From a virus: a stretch of DNA of 43,735 nucleotides. Shown here piece by piece: positions 5,857 through 14,318 of the stretch (the first letter of the stretch is position 1; each line of letters begins with the position of its first letter). The notes under the pieces were generated by a model. The model ran no database searches, was not told where the DNA came from, and saw nothing but the letters and a program-made list of their open reading frames with translations. Both the position numbers and the translations under genes were made by a program. Where the stretch lies: positions 1-43,735 of IMG/VR virus record IMGVR_UViG_3300009496_000014. One strand, given 5' to 3'.

Positions 5857-8493
5857 ATGGCAAGACCTACAGTTGATAAATTACTCGAGGGAATAAATCG
5901 AGTAGAAAGTGGCGTCCAGAGAATTGAAGAAGCTCAACAAACTTGGAATGAAGCAGTCCAAGTAGTAGACGACATTAAACAACTAGGAAATAATATTGCT
6001 TCAGCTTCTAAAGCAATTGTTTCTGATGCAAAATCATTACTCAATGGAGAACTGTTTAAAGGCAGTTCGTTAAATAATTTTTTATCAACTGGAAATGTTT
6101 TTTCCGGGGCAAAGCCAAACATATTAAATCAGTTTAGAAGTTTTAATTGTATTTTTGAACTTAGCTGCTTAACACGTGACTCGTATAACAATGCTACATA
6201 TAGGTTTAATGGCGCTAGGCAAGTTATATTAAGAAGCGGCGGCGGAGCAAACCCTAAAGCAACTACTTCCTGGGAATCAAACGGCAAAGTTGAATACTTT
6301 ATTGATAACGTTGAAATAGCAGCGCACATGGCAAATACAGCGTTAACAGGAACTACAAATGCACACGGTATATCATTTGAAGTAACTGAACCGCTATCAA
6401 TGGGTTTATTTTTACAAAGTTTACAAAGTGCAGCACTAGCATGTGGATATTCTAACTACTTAATGGCACCGTTCTTGTTAACTGTTGAGTTTGTAGGACA
6501 TACAGACCAAGACCAAACAGTGAATATTCCAGATGCAAAAAGATTTATACCTATTAGACTGTACGAAGCCAAGATGCGAGTTAGCGAAGCAGGGACCGTG
6601 TATGCTGTCAGAGCATATCCTTACAATGAGCAAGCAACATCAGACCAAGTAAACAAATCGCAAGGTGCAATTACTATATCAGGACCTGAAGAAGGAACTG
6701 GATCGGTTCAAGAAATGTTACAAAAAGGTGACAATAGTCTTACCGCAGTAATAAACAAAGCATATGCAGCAAGGGTTAAAGACAACCCATCAACTCCAGT
6801 TGAAGAAATATTCATAGTATTTCCAAAAGATAGCGCTGGCGGCGCAGGAATGGGACTAGGTGCAGTTACAGGAGGCTTAGATAAATTATCATCAGCAGCT
6901 GAATCTGCAACTACTTTATTAGGAACAATAAACCAAGCAGCATCAGTAACACAAGGTGCAGTTGGAGAAGTATCTAGTGCGTTATCTCAATGGGGAGTCA
7001 ACGCACCTGCTCTGCAAAATTTACAACAAGACCTAAACAATGCTAATCAAATAGCTAGCCAAGCAATTGATACTATTAATAATCTAGCAGCACTTCCGGG
7101 TGAAATTGGCTCAGTACTTTCAAATGCATTTAGTAGAATACCTGGATTACCGTCTCCAAAATCATTAGGAGCCGCTAAAGAACGTGCTTCTGAAGGTGAA
7201 GCAGCAGTATCGGCTGCACAAGCAACAGCTGACGGGTTCCAAATTGGCGGCGTCCAAGCATCACGTGAAGGTGAAACTAACAGTTTAGTGCAAGGCGAAG
7301 CTAGCTTAAACGACATTGGATCTAGCTTGATGGGATTTGATCAAACTAGTGGAGGAAATGTTCCGCAGGCTCCAGCTGGAATTGCAGAAGCGTGGGATAA
7401 AGACAACAATGTATTCAAACGTGGAAACACTACTATTTCAGCAAACAGACGAGAGTTTTCGTTTCCAGCTGGCGTTAAAATTACAAAGATCATTGAAGAA
7501 GTTATTTTATCTTCAAAGTATGGACAAGAATTTGCTGAAAGAGTAGACGATCAAGGAATGGTTGATTGGTTTACAATTGATCCGCAAGTATATCTAGTAG
7601 GTAAAGCATCTGATACTGCAAAAGGCGGCGAAAGCAAAGTGTATGTTTATAGAGTTATTCCTACTAAAGTACATTCTAGTAAATTTATGGCGCCTACGCA
7701 GCAACCTAAAGGATACGGATCCATTGCTCCTAATGTAACTAAGGTATACAATTATATTTACACAGGCAAAAACATAGATATTATAGATTTTAATATTGAG
7801 TTTGAAATGGCATTCCATACTGTGCTTCAAGCAGACTTTGGTAACCGAGCAAACGCAAATGCAGGACAAACAACTGTTGAAGATAAAGACGGAAACACAG
7901 TTAGCCCAGCCGGCGGCGAAACTCCTGCAGAAGGCGCAAGTGAAATAAAAACTAGTCCGACATATAACGGTGCAGTAGCGCCAGTAGGTGCTGGTCAAGA
8001 AACTGCCCCTATAAGAAATGCTAGAATGTTCCATCAAGCAATATTAGATAGCCAAGCAGATATGGTTACGTTGGATATGACAATCTTAGGCGATCCGTAT
8101 TTTATGTCAGATACTGGCTTTGGAAATTATACTGCTGATCTTGGTCCGACTACTACTGCAACAGCAGATGGCACTATGGATCATCAAAGACATGAAATAG
8201 ACATTGTAGTAAACTTTAGGACACCGTTGGACTATGGTGGCCAAGGCGGATATATAGAAATGTTAAGTGATTCAGTTCCAGTGTCTCCATTTAGTGGACT
8301 TTATATGGTTACCGCAGTTACTAACGAATTTAATCAAGGTGAATTTAAACAACGATTGTCATTAACTCGACGAAGAAATCAATCTGATTTATCGTCGCCG
8401 ACTGTATCAGCTGGTTCTAGCGGAGGCGGATTAATAACATCTAAAGATCCACGTCCGAATACTGATGTAGTACCGCCAGTAGATGCCACATAA
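5857..8493 (+). CDS. Large baseplate hub protein (gp27-like candidate)
   Basis: An 878-residue protein with two beta-rich parts and a long low-complexity link. Residues about 90-275 carry a block common in marine T4-like phages (EYFIDNVEIAAHMAN, PLSMGLFLQSLQSAAL, APFLLTVEFVGH). Residues about 326-510 are rich in Ala, Ser, Gln and Asn, with helical stretches. Residues about 530-850 hold a second beta-rich part ending in IDIVVNFRTPLDYG and FSGLYMVTAVTNEFNQGEF, a tube-domain-like C-terminus typical of hub proteins. T4 gp27 has 391 residues and two tube-like domains; here the two halves may be those domains pushed apart by the linker. It lies between gp53 and the spike gp5. Assignment to the hub is inference from context and block similarity. 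Confidence 0.8.
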   Translation: MARPTVDKLLEGINRVESGVQRIEEAQQTWNEAVQVVDDIKQLGNNIASASKAIVSDAKSLLNGELFKGSSLNNFLSTGNVFSGAKPNILNQFRSFNCIFELSCLTRDSYNNATYRFNGARQVILRSGGGANPKATTSWESNGKVEYFIDNVEIAAHMANTALTGTTNAHGISFEVTEPLSMGLFLQSLQSAALACGYSNYLMAPFLLTVEFVGHTDQDQTVNIPDAKRFIPIRLYEAKMRVSEAGTVYAVRAYPYNEQATSDQVNKSQGAITISGPEEGTGSVQEMLQKGDNSLTAVINKAYAARVKDNPSTPVEEIFIVFPKDSAGGAGMGLGAVTGGLDKLSSAAESATTLLGTINQAASVTQGAVGEVSSALSQWGVNAPALQNLQQDLNNANQIASQAIDTINNLAALPGEIGSVLSNAFSRIPGLPSPKSLGAAKERASEGEAAVSAAQATADGFQIGGVQASREGETNSLVQGEASLNDIGSSLMGFDQTSGGNVPQAPAGIAEAWDKDNNVFKRGNTTISANRREFSFPAGVKITKIIEEVILSSKYGQEFAERVDDQGMVDWFTIDPQVYLVGKASDTAKGGESKVYVYRVIPTKVHSSKFMAPTQQPKGYGSIAPNVTKVYNYIYTGKNIDIIDFNIEFEMAFHTVLQADFGNRANANAGQTTVEDKDGNTVSPAGGETPAEGASEIKTSPTYNGAVAPVGAGQETAPIRNARMFHQAILDSQADMVTLDMTILGDPYFMSDTGFGNYTADLGPTTTATADGTMDHQRHEIDIVVNFRTPLDYGGQGGYIEMLSDSVPVSPFSGLYMVTAVTNEFNQGEFKQRLSLTRRRNQSDLSSPTVSAGSSGGGLITSKDPRPNTDVVPPVDAT

Positions 8494-8505
8494 AGGAATA
8501 GCAGA

Positions 8506-10026
8506 ATGCCACAAGAGTCTAGAACACCAGCAGCACAATCAGTAGCACCAAAAGATCCGGGACCATATCGAGCAACTGTTGTAAAAACGCTTGATAGTAC
8601 CTATATGGGCACTATAGTAGTGCAGCTGAAAAAAGAAACAGCATCAGGCGATGCTGTGGGCGAAGGTAGCACTATGTATAATGCAAAATATCTAAGTCCG
8701 TTCTACGGAACAACAGGAAAGCGTCATCTTAAGAAAAATAAAGATTATGCTAGTACTCAAAACAGTTACGGATTTTTTATGGTTCCACCAGATCCAGGTA
8801 CAGAAGTGTTAGTTGTATTTGTAGAAGGAACAACTAAAGAATGTTTTTGGATAGGTTGTATTCAAGATGACTTTATCAATATGCAAGTTCCTGGTGTTGC
8901 ACCGGCAACAGACACACGCTGGAAAGATGATGAACCGGGCGACATAACAGGGTTTAGATTGCCTTCGGGTGAAATTAATACATTACTAGAAGATAATAAA
9001 CCTAATAGTGATCCTACTAAAACTAAGCGTCCGTATCACCCGCATCAAGCTGCATTTTTACAAGAGCAAGGATTAATAGAAGACTGGGTTAGAGGAACAA
9101 CAACTTCGAGTGCAAGACGAGATATGCCTAGTATGGTATTTGGATTTAGTAGCCCTGGACCGTTAGATAAAACTGGACCTAAGGGACCGTATGGAACTAA
9201 AGACGATAATATTCAACGTCATACATCTAGACTGGGCGGATCTAGTTTAGTAATGGATGACGGCGATGAAACTCTTGTTAGAAAAACTCCTGCAGGCGAA
9301 GGCCCTCCGGAATATGCACCAGATAACAAGACTAATATTCCTCATAATGAATTATTTAGAATTCGCACCAGAACAGGTCATCAGATATTGCTTCACAACT
9401 CAGAAGACTTAATCTATATTGGCAATGCTAGAGGCACTAGTTGGATTGAAATGACCAGTAACGGTAAGATTGATATCTATGCACAAGACAGCGTTAGCAT
9501 CCATACAGAAAATGACTTTAACTTTAAAGCAGGACGAGATGTTAATATTGAAGCAGGAAATGATGTTAATATTAGTGCAGGAAATAATATTTCGAGTCAA
9601 GCAGGTGCTAACTGGAGTGTAAGAGCAGAAGGCAATGGATTACTTACAGCACAGGGTACAGTAAACACTTATAGTGCCGGCGACACTATGATTACAGCTG
9701 GCGGCACAACAAATATTAATAGCTCAGGACATTACGAAACAGCAGATCCAATTCATATGAATGGACCAGTAGCAGCAACAGCAGCACAAGCAGGATCTGC
9801 AAACAAACCCGTGCGTGTTCCGTTACACGAACCGTGGTTCGGTCATGAACATCTAGATCCAGAAGCAGCAACTCCTGATGCAACAGTAGCATCAGTAGGT
9901 GAAGGTGAAGAAACTAGCGAAATTGAAGGAACAACTCGAGAAAGCGAAATCGCAAATCTTGACGAAACTAGATTCCCAGAAGAGCCACCAGCGTTCCCAA
10001 CGATATCAGATACATTTAAGAGGTAA
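8506..10026 (+). CDS. 5: gp5-like baseplate spike, no lysozyme domain
   Basis: The central spike of the baseplate. An N-terminal OB-fold (about 20-130) contains GTIVVQL and VPPDPGTEVLVVFVEG followed by CFWIGCIQDD. A VgrG-like beta-helix (about 312-410) shows repeated short strands such as IDIYAQDSVSIHTEND, FKAGRDVNIEAG and NDVNISAGNNI. HEPWFGHEHLDP near the C-terminus is a block I recall from cyanophage gp5. T4 gp5 has a lysozyme domain between the two parts; the 130-310 region here is Pro/Gly/Thr-rich linker with no lysozyme catalytic pattern. The PAAR tip gene follows after six bases. Confidence 0.9.
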   Translation: MPQESRTPAAQSVAPKDPGPYRATVVKTLDSTYMGTIVVQLKKETASGDAVGEGSTMYNAKYLSPFYGTTGKRHLKKNKDYASTQNSYGFFMVPPDPGTEVLVVFVEGTTKECFWIGCIQDDFINMQVPGVAPATDTRWKDDEPGDITGFRLPSGEINTLLEDNKPNSDPTKTKRPYHPHQAAFLQEQGLIEDWVRGTTTSSARRDMPSMVFGFSSPGPLDKTGPKGPYGTKDDNIQRHTSRLGGSSLVMDDGDETLVRKTPAGEGPPEYAPDNKTNIPHNELFRIRTRTGHQILLHNSEDLIYIGNARGTSWIEMTSNGKIDIYAQDSVSIHTENDFNFKAGRDVNIEAGNDVNISAGNNISSQAGANWSVRAEGNGLLTAQGTVNTYSAGDTMITAGGTTNINSSGHYETADPIHMNGPVAATAAQAGSANKPVRVPLHEPWFGHEHLDPEAATPDATVASVGEGEETSEIEGTTRESEIANLDETRFPEEPPAFPTISDTFKR

Positions 10027-10032
10027 AACAAT

Positions 10033-10344
10033 ATGCCATTAGTAGCACGAGGAAACGGAGTAGATGTAGTAAACACAGGACACGCAGTCTGCGTTGTGCC
10101 TGCTGATATTGCTACGTTAAGTGGAAGCGACAATGTTTTTGTATGCGAAGAGCCTATTCACAGACTAACTGATACAAACACTCCTCATACACACTGTCCG
10201 CCGGTATACAGTACACTTATTAATAATGCTAGTCCAACAGTATTTGCAAATAATTTAGCAGTTGCACGCCTAGCTGACACCTACGATTGTACTGCATATG
10301 TAAAAGAAGTTACACAAACCACGGTGTATGCAGACGGTGAATAA
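10033..10344 (+). CDS. PAAR-domain spike tip protein
   Basis: A 103-residue PAAR protein, the zinc-binding cone that caps the spike (T4 gp5.4 position and role). It opens with the typical MPLVARGNG and has candidate metal ligands H17, C20, H43 and the H52-T-H54-C55 cluster, with short beta strands between. It follows gp5 directly, exactly where a tip protein is expected. Length is normal for the family. Confidence 0.88.
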   Translation: MPLVARGNGVDVVNTGHAVCVVPADIATLSGSDNVFVCEEPIHRLTDTNTPHTHCPPVYSTLINNASPTVFANNLAVARLADTYDCTAYVKEVTQTTVYADGE

Positions 10345-10361
10345 AGAGGGCTAAATACGTT

Positions 10362-10802
10362 ATGGCAGATCAGAGAATATATAAAGAGGTTGTTGTAAAC
10401 ACACCAAAGAGACCCCAAGCTCCTATTACTAGTAGGGCTTATAGAGGAGTGTCTAGTGTCGGAAGAACAATTAGTGATGCAGTAGTATACGATCTTGAAC
10501 TTATTAAGCAAGATCTAGTAAACCATTTGCATATACGTCAGGGTGAAAAATTAGAAAATCCAAACTTTGGAACAATAATCTGGGACCTTTTATTTGAACC
10601 GCTCACTGACGAGTTAAAAGAAGCAATTGCTACTAATGTAACAGAAATTATTAATTACGACCCGAGAATACAAGCTGAGAATATTTTTATAGACGAGTAC
10701 GAATCTGGCATAATAATTGAATGTGAATTAACATACTTACCTTACAATATATCTGAACAGCTGGTGTTAAAGTTTGACGAATCTAACGGCTTACTAGATT
10801 AA
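10362..10802 (+). CDS. 25: gp25, baseplate wedge / sheath initiator
   Basis: A gp25-like protein (146 residues; T4 gp25 has 132). The family block is clear: a long helix with VYDLELIKQDLVNHLHIRQG (about 42-61), ENPNFGTIIWDLLFEP (about 65-80), then helices and a C-terminal beta sheet. In T4 it joins gp6 and gp53 in the inner wedge and templates sheath assembly. AAAGAGGG lies upstream with rather long spacing (about 11 bases). Confidence 0.94.
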   Translation: MADQRIYKEVVVNTPKRPQAPITSRAYRGVSSVGRTISDAVVYDLELIKQDLVNHLHIRQGEKLENPNFGTIIWDLLFEPLTDELKEAIATNVTEIINYDPRIQAENIFIDEYESGIIIECELTYLPYNISEQLVLKFDESNGLLD

Positions 10803-10820
10803 GTACGCAGATATCTCAAT

Positions 10821-10831
10821 CAAATAAATAC
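10821..10831 (+). promoter_or_regulatory. Probable late promoter before gp6
   Basis: CAAATAAATAC sits in the 58-bp gap between gp25 and gp6. AATAAATA differs from the T4 late consensus TATAAATA at one base. A start about seven bases downstream would leave a leader of roughly 23 bases carrying GGTAAGAGAAG as ribosome-binding site. The same sequence occurs at 28225 and 36873. Confidence 0.6.
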
Positions 10832-10860
10832 ATTATACTAAGTTAAGGTAAGAGAAGCAC

Positions 10861-13800
10861 ATGTCAACAACCAACAGACAAAACAGATTACTAGTAGCAG
10901 AAGATTGGAAACGTATCTATCAAAGCTACCAAAATGCAGATTTTAAAAGTTACGACTTTGACAATCTAAGACGTTCAATGATTAATTATCTCCGTAAAAA
11001 TTATGCGGAAGATTTTAATGACTATATCGAATCGAGTGAGTATCTTGCACTAATTGACCTTATTGCTTTCTTGGGCCAAAACCTTTCTTTCCGCATCGAC
11101 CTTAACGCAAGAGATAACTTTTTAGAACTAGCAGATCGTAGAGAATCAGTTCTCCGAATTGCTAGAATGCTTTCTTACAATCCTAAAAGAAATAAAGCAT
11201 CAAATGGTCTGTTGAGGTTGTCAACAGTGCAAACAACAGAAAACATCTTTGATAACAACGGTACTAATTTAAGTAATGTTACTATTGAATGGAACGACAG
11301 TTCTAATCCAGACTGGAACGAACAGTTTACTAAAGTCTTAAATGCTGGATTTACAAAGCGTAATCCAATCGGTACACCTATTCAACAAGGCACAGTGGGT
11401 AATGTTAAAACTAGCACTTACAAAGTAAATGCAAACAATAGAAAAGTTCCTATCTTTACTTTTAATAAAAATGTTGATGGTAGAAATTTAAACTTTGAAG
11501 TTACAAGTTGTAAACTAGAAGAAGGTTCGATTGTAGAAGAAAATCCGTTACCAGGCAACAACATGAGTGTACTTTATAGAGATGACGGCTCAGGACCAGG
11601 CAGTGCAAACACTGGATACTTTGTTCACTTCCGTCAAGGCTCTTTACAAAATGCAGACTTTGCAGTAGAGAATCCTAGCAATAACCAAGTTGTTGCTCTT
11701 GATGTAGAAAATATCAACCATGATGACTTGTGGCTGTATCAATTAGATTCAAATGGCAGTGAGCAAAACTTATGGTCAAAAGTTGACGCAGTTGAAGGTA
11801 ACAATGTTGTTTACAATTCACTAAGCAAAAACCTAAGAAACATTTACTTTCCGCAAACACGTTTGGGAGACAGAGTAAATCTTGTGTTTAGTGATGGCGT
11901 ATTTGGAAATTTACCAAAAGGTAACTTCCGTGCGTATTACAGAGTTTCGCAAAACTCTGCATACAGTATTACACCAAAGAATATTAGAAATGTTTCTATT
12001 AGCATTCCGTATGTTAGTTCTTCAGGAAAGATTGAAACATTAAGTTTAAATCTACAGCTTACAACTACAGTGTCTAATGCAGCTACGTCTGAATCAAATG
12101 CAGATATCAAAGTAAATGCTCCTGCACTTTATTATACACAGAACAGAATGATCACTGGGGAAGACTATAATATTGCTCCTCTAGCTGTAAGTCAAGATAT
12201 TGTTAAAGTGAAATCAGTTAACCGTGTTTCAAGTGGATTTAGTAGATACTTTGATCTTAAAGATGCAACGGGAAAATATTCTAATACTAACATTTACGGC
12301 AACGATGGCATCATTTATAGAGATGAGTTTTTAGAAAAAACAGAATTTAGCTTTACTAACAAAACCGAAGTTGAAGATATAATCTACAATACTATTACTC
12401 CTATTATTAGAAGTAAAAAATTGAGAAACTACTTTTACAAAAACTTTCCACAAACAGACATGATCTCGTACAACACAGAGTTTGTACAAGTTACTAATGA
12501 AACAAATATGTCAACCGGATACTTTATTAATACTAACGATAATAGTTTGTATAAGGTAGGTCCGGCATATACCGGCGGTAACTTTAAATTTATCCAACCA
12601 GGCGCAATGTGTAAATTTGTTTCACCTGAAGGTTACTACTTTGATAGTAATAATAATTACGACCTTGTACAAGGTGATCCAGCAAATGTGTTTGGAGCAA
12701 CAACATACAAGTGGACAAAAATTATTAATGTACAAGGCGATGGTACATCAAACGGCACTGGGATTATTAACAGCCAGGGTGCTATACAAGTTAACGATAC
12801 GATTCCAACTGGTGCGATACTTCAAAAGATTATTACAAAGTTATCTCAAGGCCTAATAACTGATGTTGCTAATAAAGCAATTGATCTTATTTTTGCTTAT
12901 AGAACTTTTGGTTTAAGATATGATGTAACAACTGCTACTTGGAAAATCATAACAAGTGACAATTTAAATTCGGCAGATCCATTTAGTTTAGGTAAAGCAG
13001 GAGATTCGTCCAATCAAAATCTTGATTCAAGTTGGTTAATACTATTTGAAACAAGTGGAACAAAGTACACTGTTACCTATAGAAATCTCCGTTATATATT
13101 CGAAAGCGAAGAAGAAACTAGATTCTTCTTTGATAGTAGTGATAAAGTTTACGATAGTAAAACAGGTAAAGTTATTAAAGACAAAATTAGTGTGCTAAAC
13201 ATTAATACATTGCCAGAAGCAACAATGCCGTTTACTATTAATCATGACTTGGAAATAGTTGCAGAATACAAAGAACCTACAGGATATGTTGATACTAAAA
13301 AGATCGAAGTAACATTCTTTGACAGCGACGACGATGGTGTAGTTGACGATCCAGACGTATTTGTACAATTAGTTAAACCTGCAACAAATCCGTTAAACAA
13401 ATTTGTTATACAAAAACGCCGCAGTAATATCGACAAAGTTGAAGAGTGGAGTTTTATTGATCCAACAGCTGAAGGTATAATAATTCTTTCTAACGAATTA
13501 GAAATGCAAACGGTTACAAGTTATACTAATAATCAACTGTTTTACTTTACACAAACTAATGTTTTTAAAACACTTAATACAATAAATGCACGTATGACTA
13601 TTACTAATAATTATAGAGCATTTGTTGGCCGCAAAGGTCTTAAATTCCATTATGTGCATGTTGCAGACTATAACCAACGTATTGATCCGAGTGCAAGTAA
13701 TATTATTGATTGCTACTTATTAACAAGAAATTACGATGTTGAATTTACTCGTTGGTTAAAGGGTTTAAGTGAAACTAAGCCGCTTCCACCAAGTTCTAAT

Positions 13801-14316
13801 CAAATGCAGTTTGATTACGGAAAACAGTTGAACAACATTAAATCTATAAGTGACGAAATAGTTTATCATCCGGTAAATTACAAAGTGCTATTTGGCAGCA
13901 AAGCAGAATCAGCATTACAAGCAAGTATTAAGGTTGTTAAAAATGAAGAATCAGTAGTAAGCGACAACGATATTAAAACTAGAATTGTTGTTGCTATCGA
14001 TGAGTTTTTTGACTTACAGAACTGGGACTTTGGCGATATATTTTATTGGAGCGAACTAAGTGCATACATTACATACAACCTTGCACCTGACATTGTAAGT
14101 GTTGTTATTGTACCATTGGATGCAGCAGGAGTGTTCGGTAACTTATTCCAAGTTAACAGTGAAAACAATGAAATATTTAAAAGCGGAGCAACTGTTGATA
14201 CTATCGAGATTATAGACGAAATTACAGCAGAAAAAATAAAAGCAAGTAGTAAGATTACATATGCAGCATCAGGTGCAACTAATATTACATCAGCAGCATT
14301 TAACGGAGATAGCTAA
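10861..14316 (+). CDS. 6: gp6, baseplate wedge subunit (large marine form)
   Basis: The ring-forming wedge protein. The N-terminus has the gp6 signature (SMINYLRKNY, YLALIDLIAFLGQNL, RESVLRIARMLSYNPKR, about 40-120), followed by a baseplate-J-like beta domain. The C-terminal third has further conserved blocks (VNYKVLFGSKAESALQ, NWDFGDIFYWSEL, GATVDTIEIIDEI). It has 1151 residues against 660 in T4; the additional length is in the middle (about 490-920) and includes an acidic loop at 821-832 with the spacing of a calcium-binding site (DSDDDGVVDDPD). I recall similarly long gp6 proteins in other marine phages. The giant gene begins two bases after its stop. Confidence 0.93.
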   Translation: MSTTNRQNRLLVAEDWKRIYQSYQNADFKSYDFDNLRRSMINYLRKNYAEDFNDYIESSEYLALIDLIAFLGQNLSFRIDLNARDNFLELADRRESVLRIARMLSYNPKRNKASNGLLRLSTVQTTENIFDNNGTNLSNVTIEWNDSSNPDWNEQFTKVLNAGFTKRNPIGTPIQQGTVGNVKTSTYKVNANNRKVPIFTFNKNVDGRNLNFEVTSCKLEEGSIVEENPLPGNNMSVLYRDDGSGPGSANTGYFVHFRQGSLQNADFAVENPSNNQVVALDVENINHDDLWLYQLDSNGSEQNLWSKVDAVEGNNVVYNSLSKNLRNIYFPQTRLGDRVNLVFSDGVFGNLPKGNFRAYYRVSQNSAYSITPKNIRNVSISIPYVSSSGKIETLSLNLQLTTTVSNAATSESNADIKVNAPALYYTQNRMITGEDYNIAPLAVSQDIVKVKSVNRVSSGFSRYFDLKDATGKYSNTNIYGNDGIIYRDEFLEKTEFSFTNKTEVEDIIYNTITPIIRSKKLRNYFYKNFPQTDMISYNTEFVQVTNETNMSTGYFINTNDNSLYKVGPAYTGGNFKFIQPGAMCKFVSPEGYYFDSNNNYDLVQGDPANVFGATTYKWTKIINVQGDGTSNGTGIINSQGAIQVNDTIPTGAILQKIITKLSQGLITDVANKAIDLIFAYRTFGLRYDVTTATWKIITSDNLNSADPFSLGKAGDSSNQNLDSSWLILFETSGTKYTVTYRNLRYIFESEEETRFFFDSSDKVYDSKTGKVIKDKISVLNINTLPEATMPFTINHDLEIVAEYKEPTGYVDTKKIEVTFFDSDDDGVVDDPDVFVQLVKPATNPLNKFVIQKRRSNIDKVEEWSFIDPTAEGIIILSNELEMQTVTSYTNNQLFYFTQTNVFKTLNTINARMTITNNYRAFVGRKGLKFHYVHVADYNQRIDPSASNIIDCYLLTRNYDVEFTRWLKGLSETKPLPPSSNQMQFDYGKQLNNIKSISDEIVYHPVNYKVLFGSKAESALQASIKVVKNEESVVSDNDIKTRIVVAIDEFFDLQNWDFGDIFYWSELSAYITYNLAPDIVSVVIVPLDAAGVFGNLFQVNSENNEIFKSGATVDTIEIIDEITAEKIKASSKITYAASGATNITSAAFNGDS

Positions 14317-14318
14317 GA

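Noticed and set aside
7594-8037. 147-residue leftward frame inside the hub gene
   Set aside because: Antisense to a well-supported coding region; Cys/Phe/Ser-rich composition typical of shadow frames; no start signal.
10351-10358. CTAAATAC before gp25 as a late promoter
   Set aside because: Only three bases before the ATG, so transcription would start inside the gene; it is probably spacer after the ribosome-binding site.
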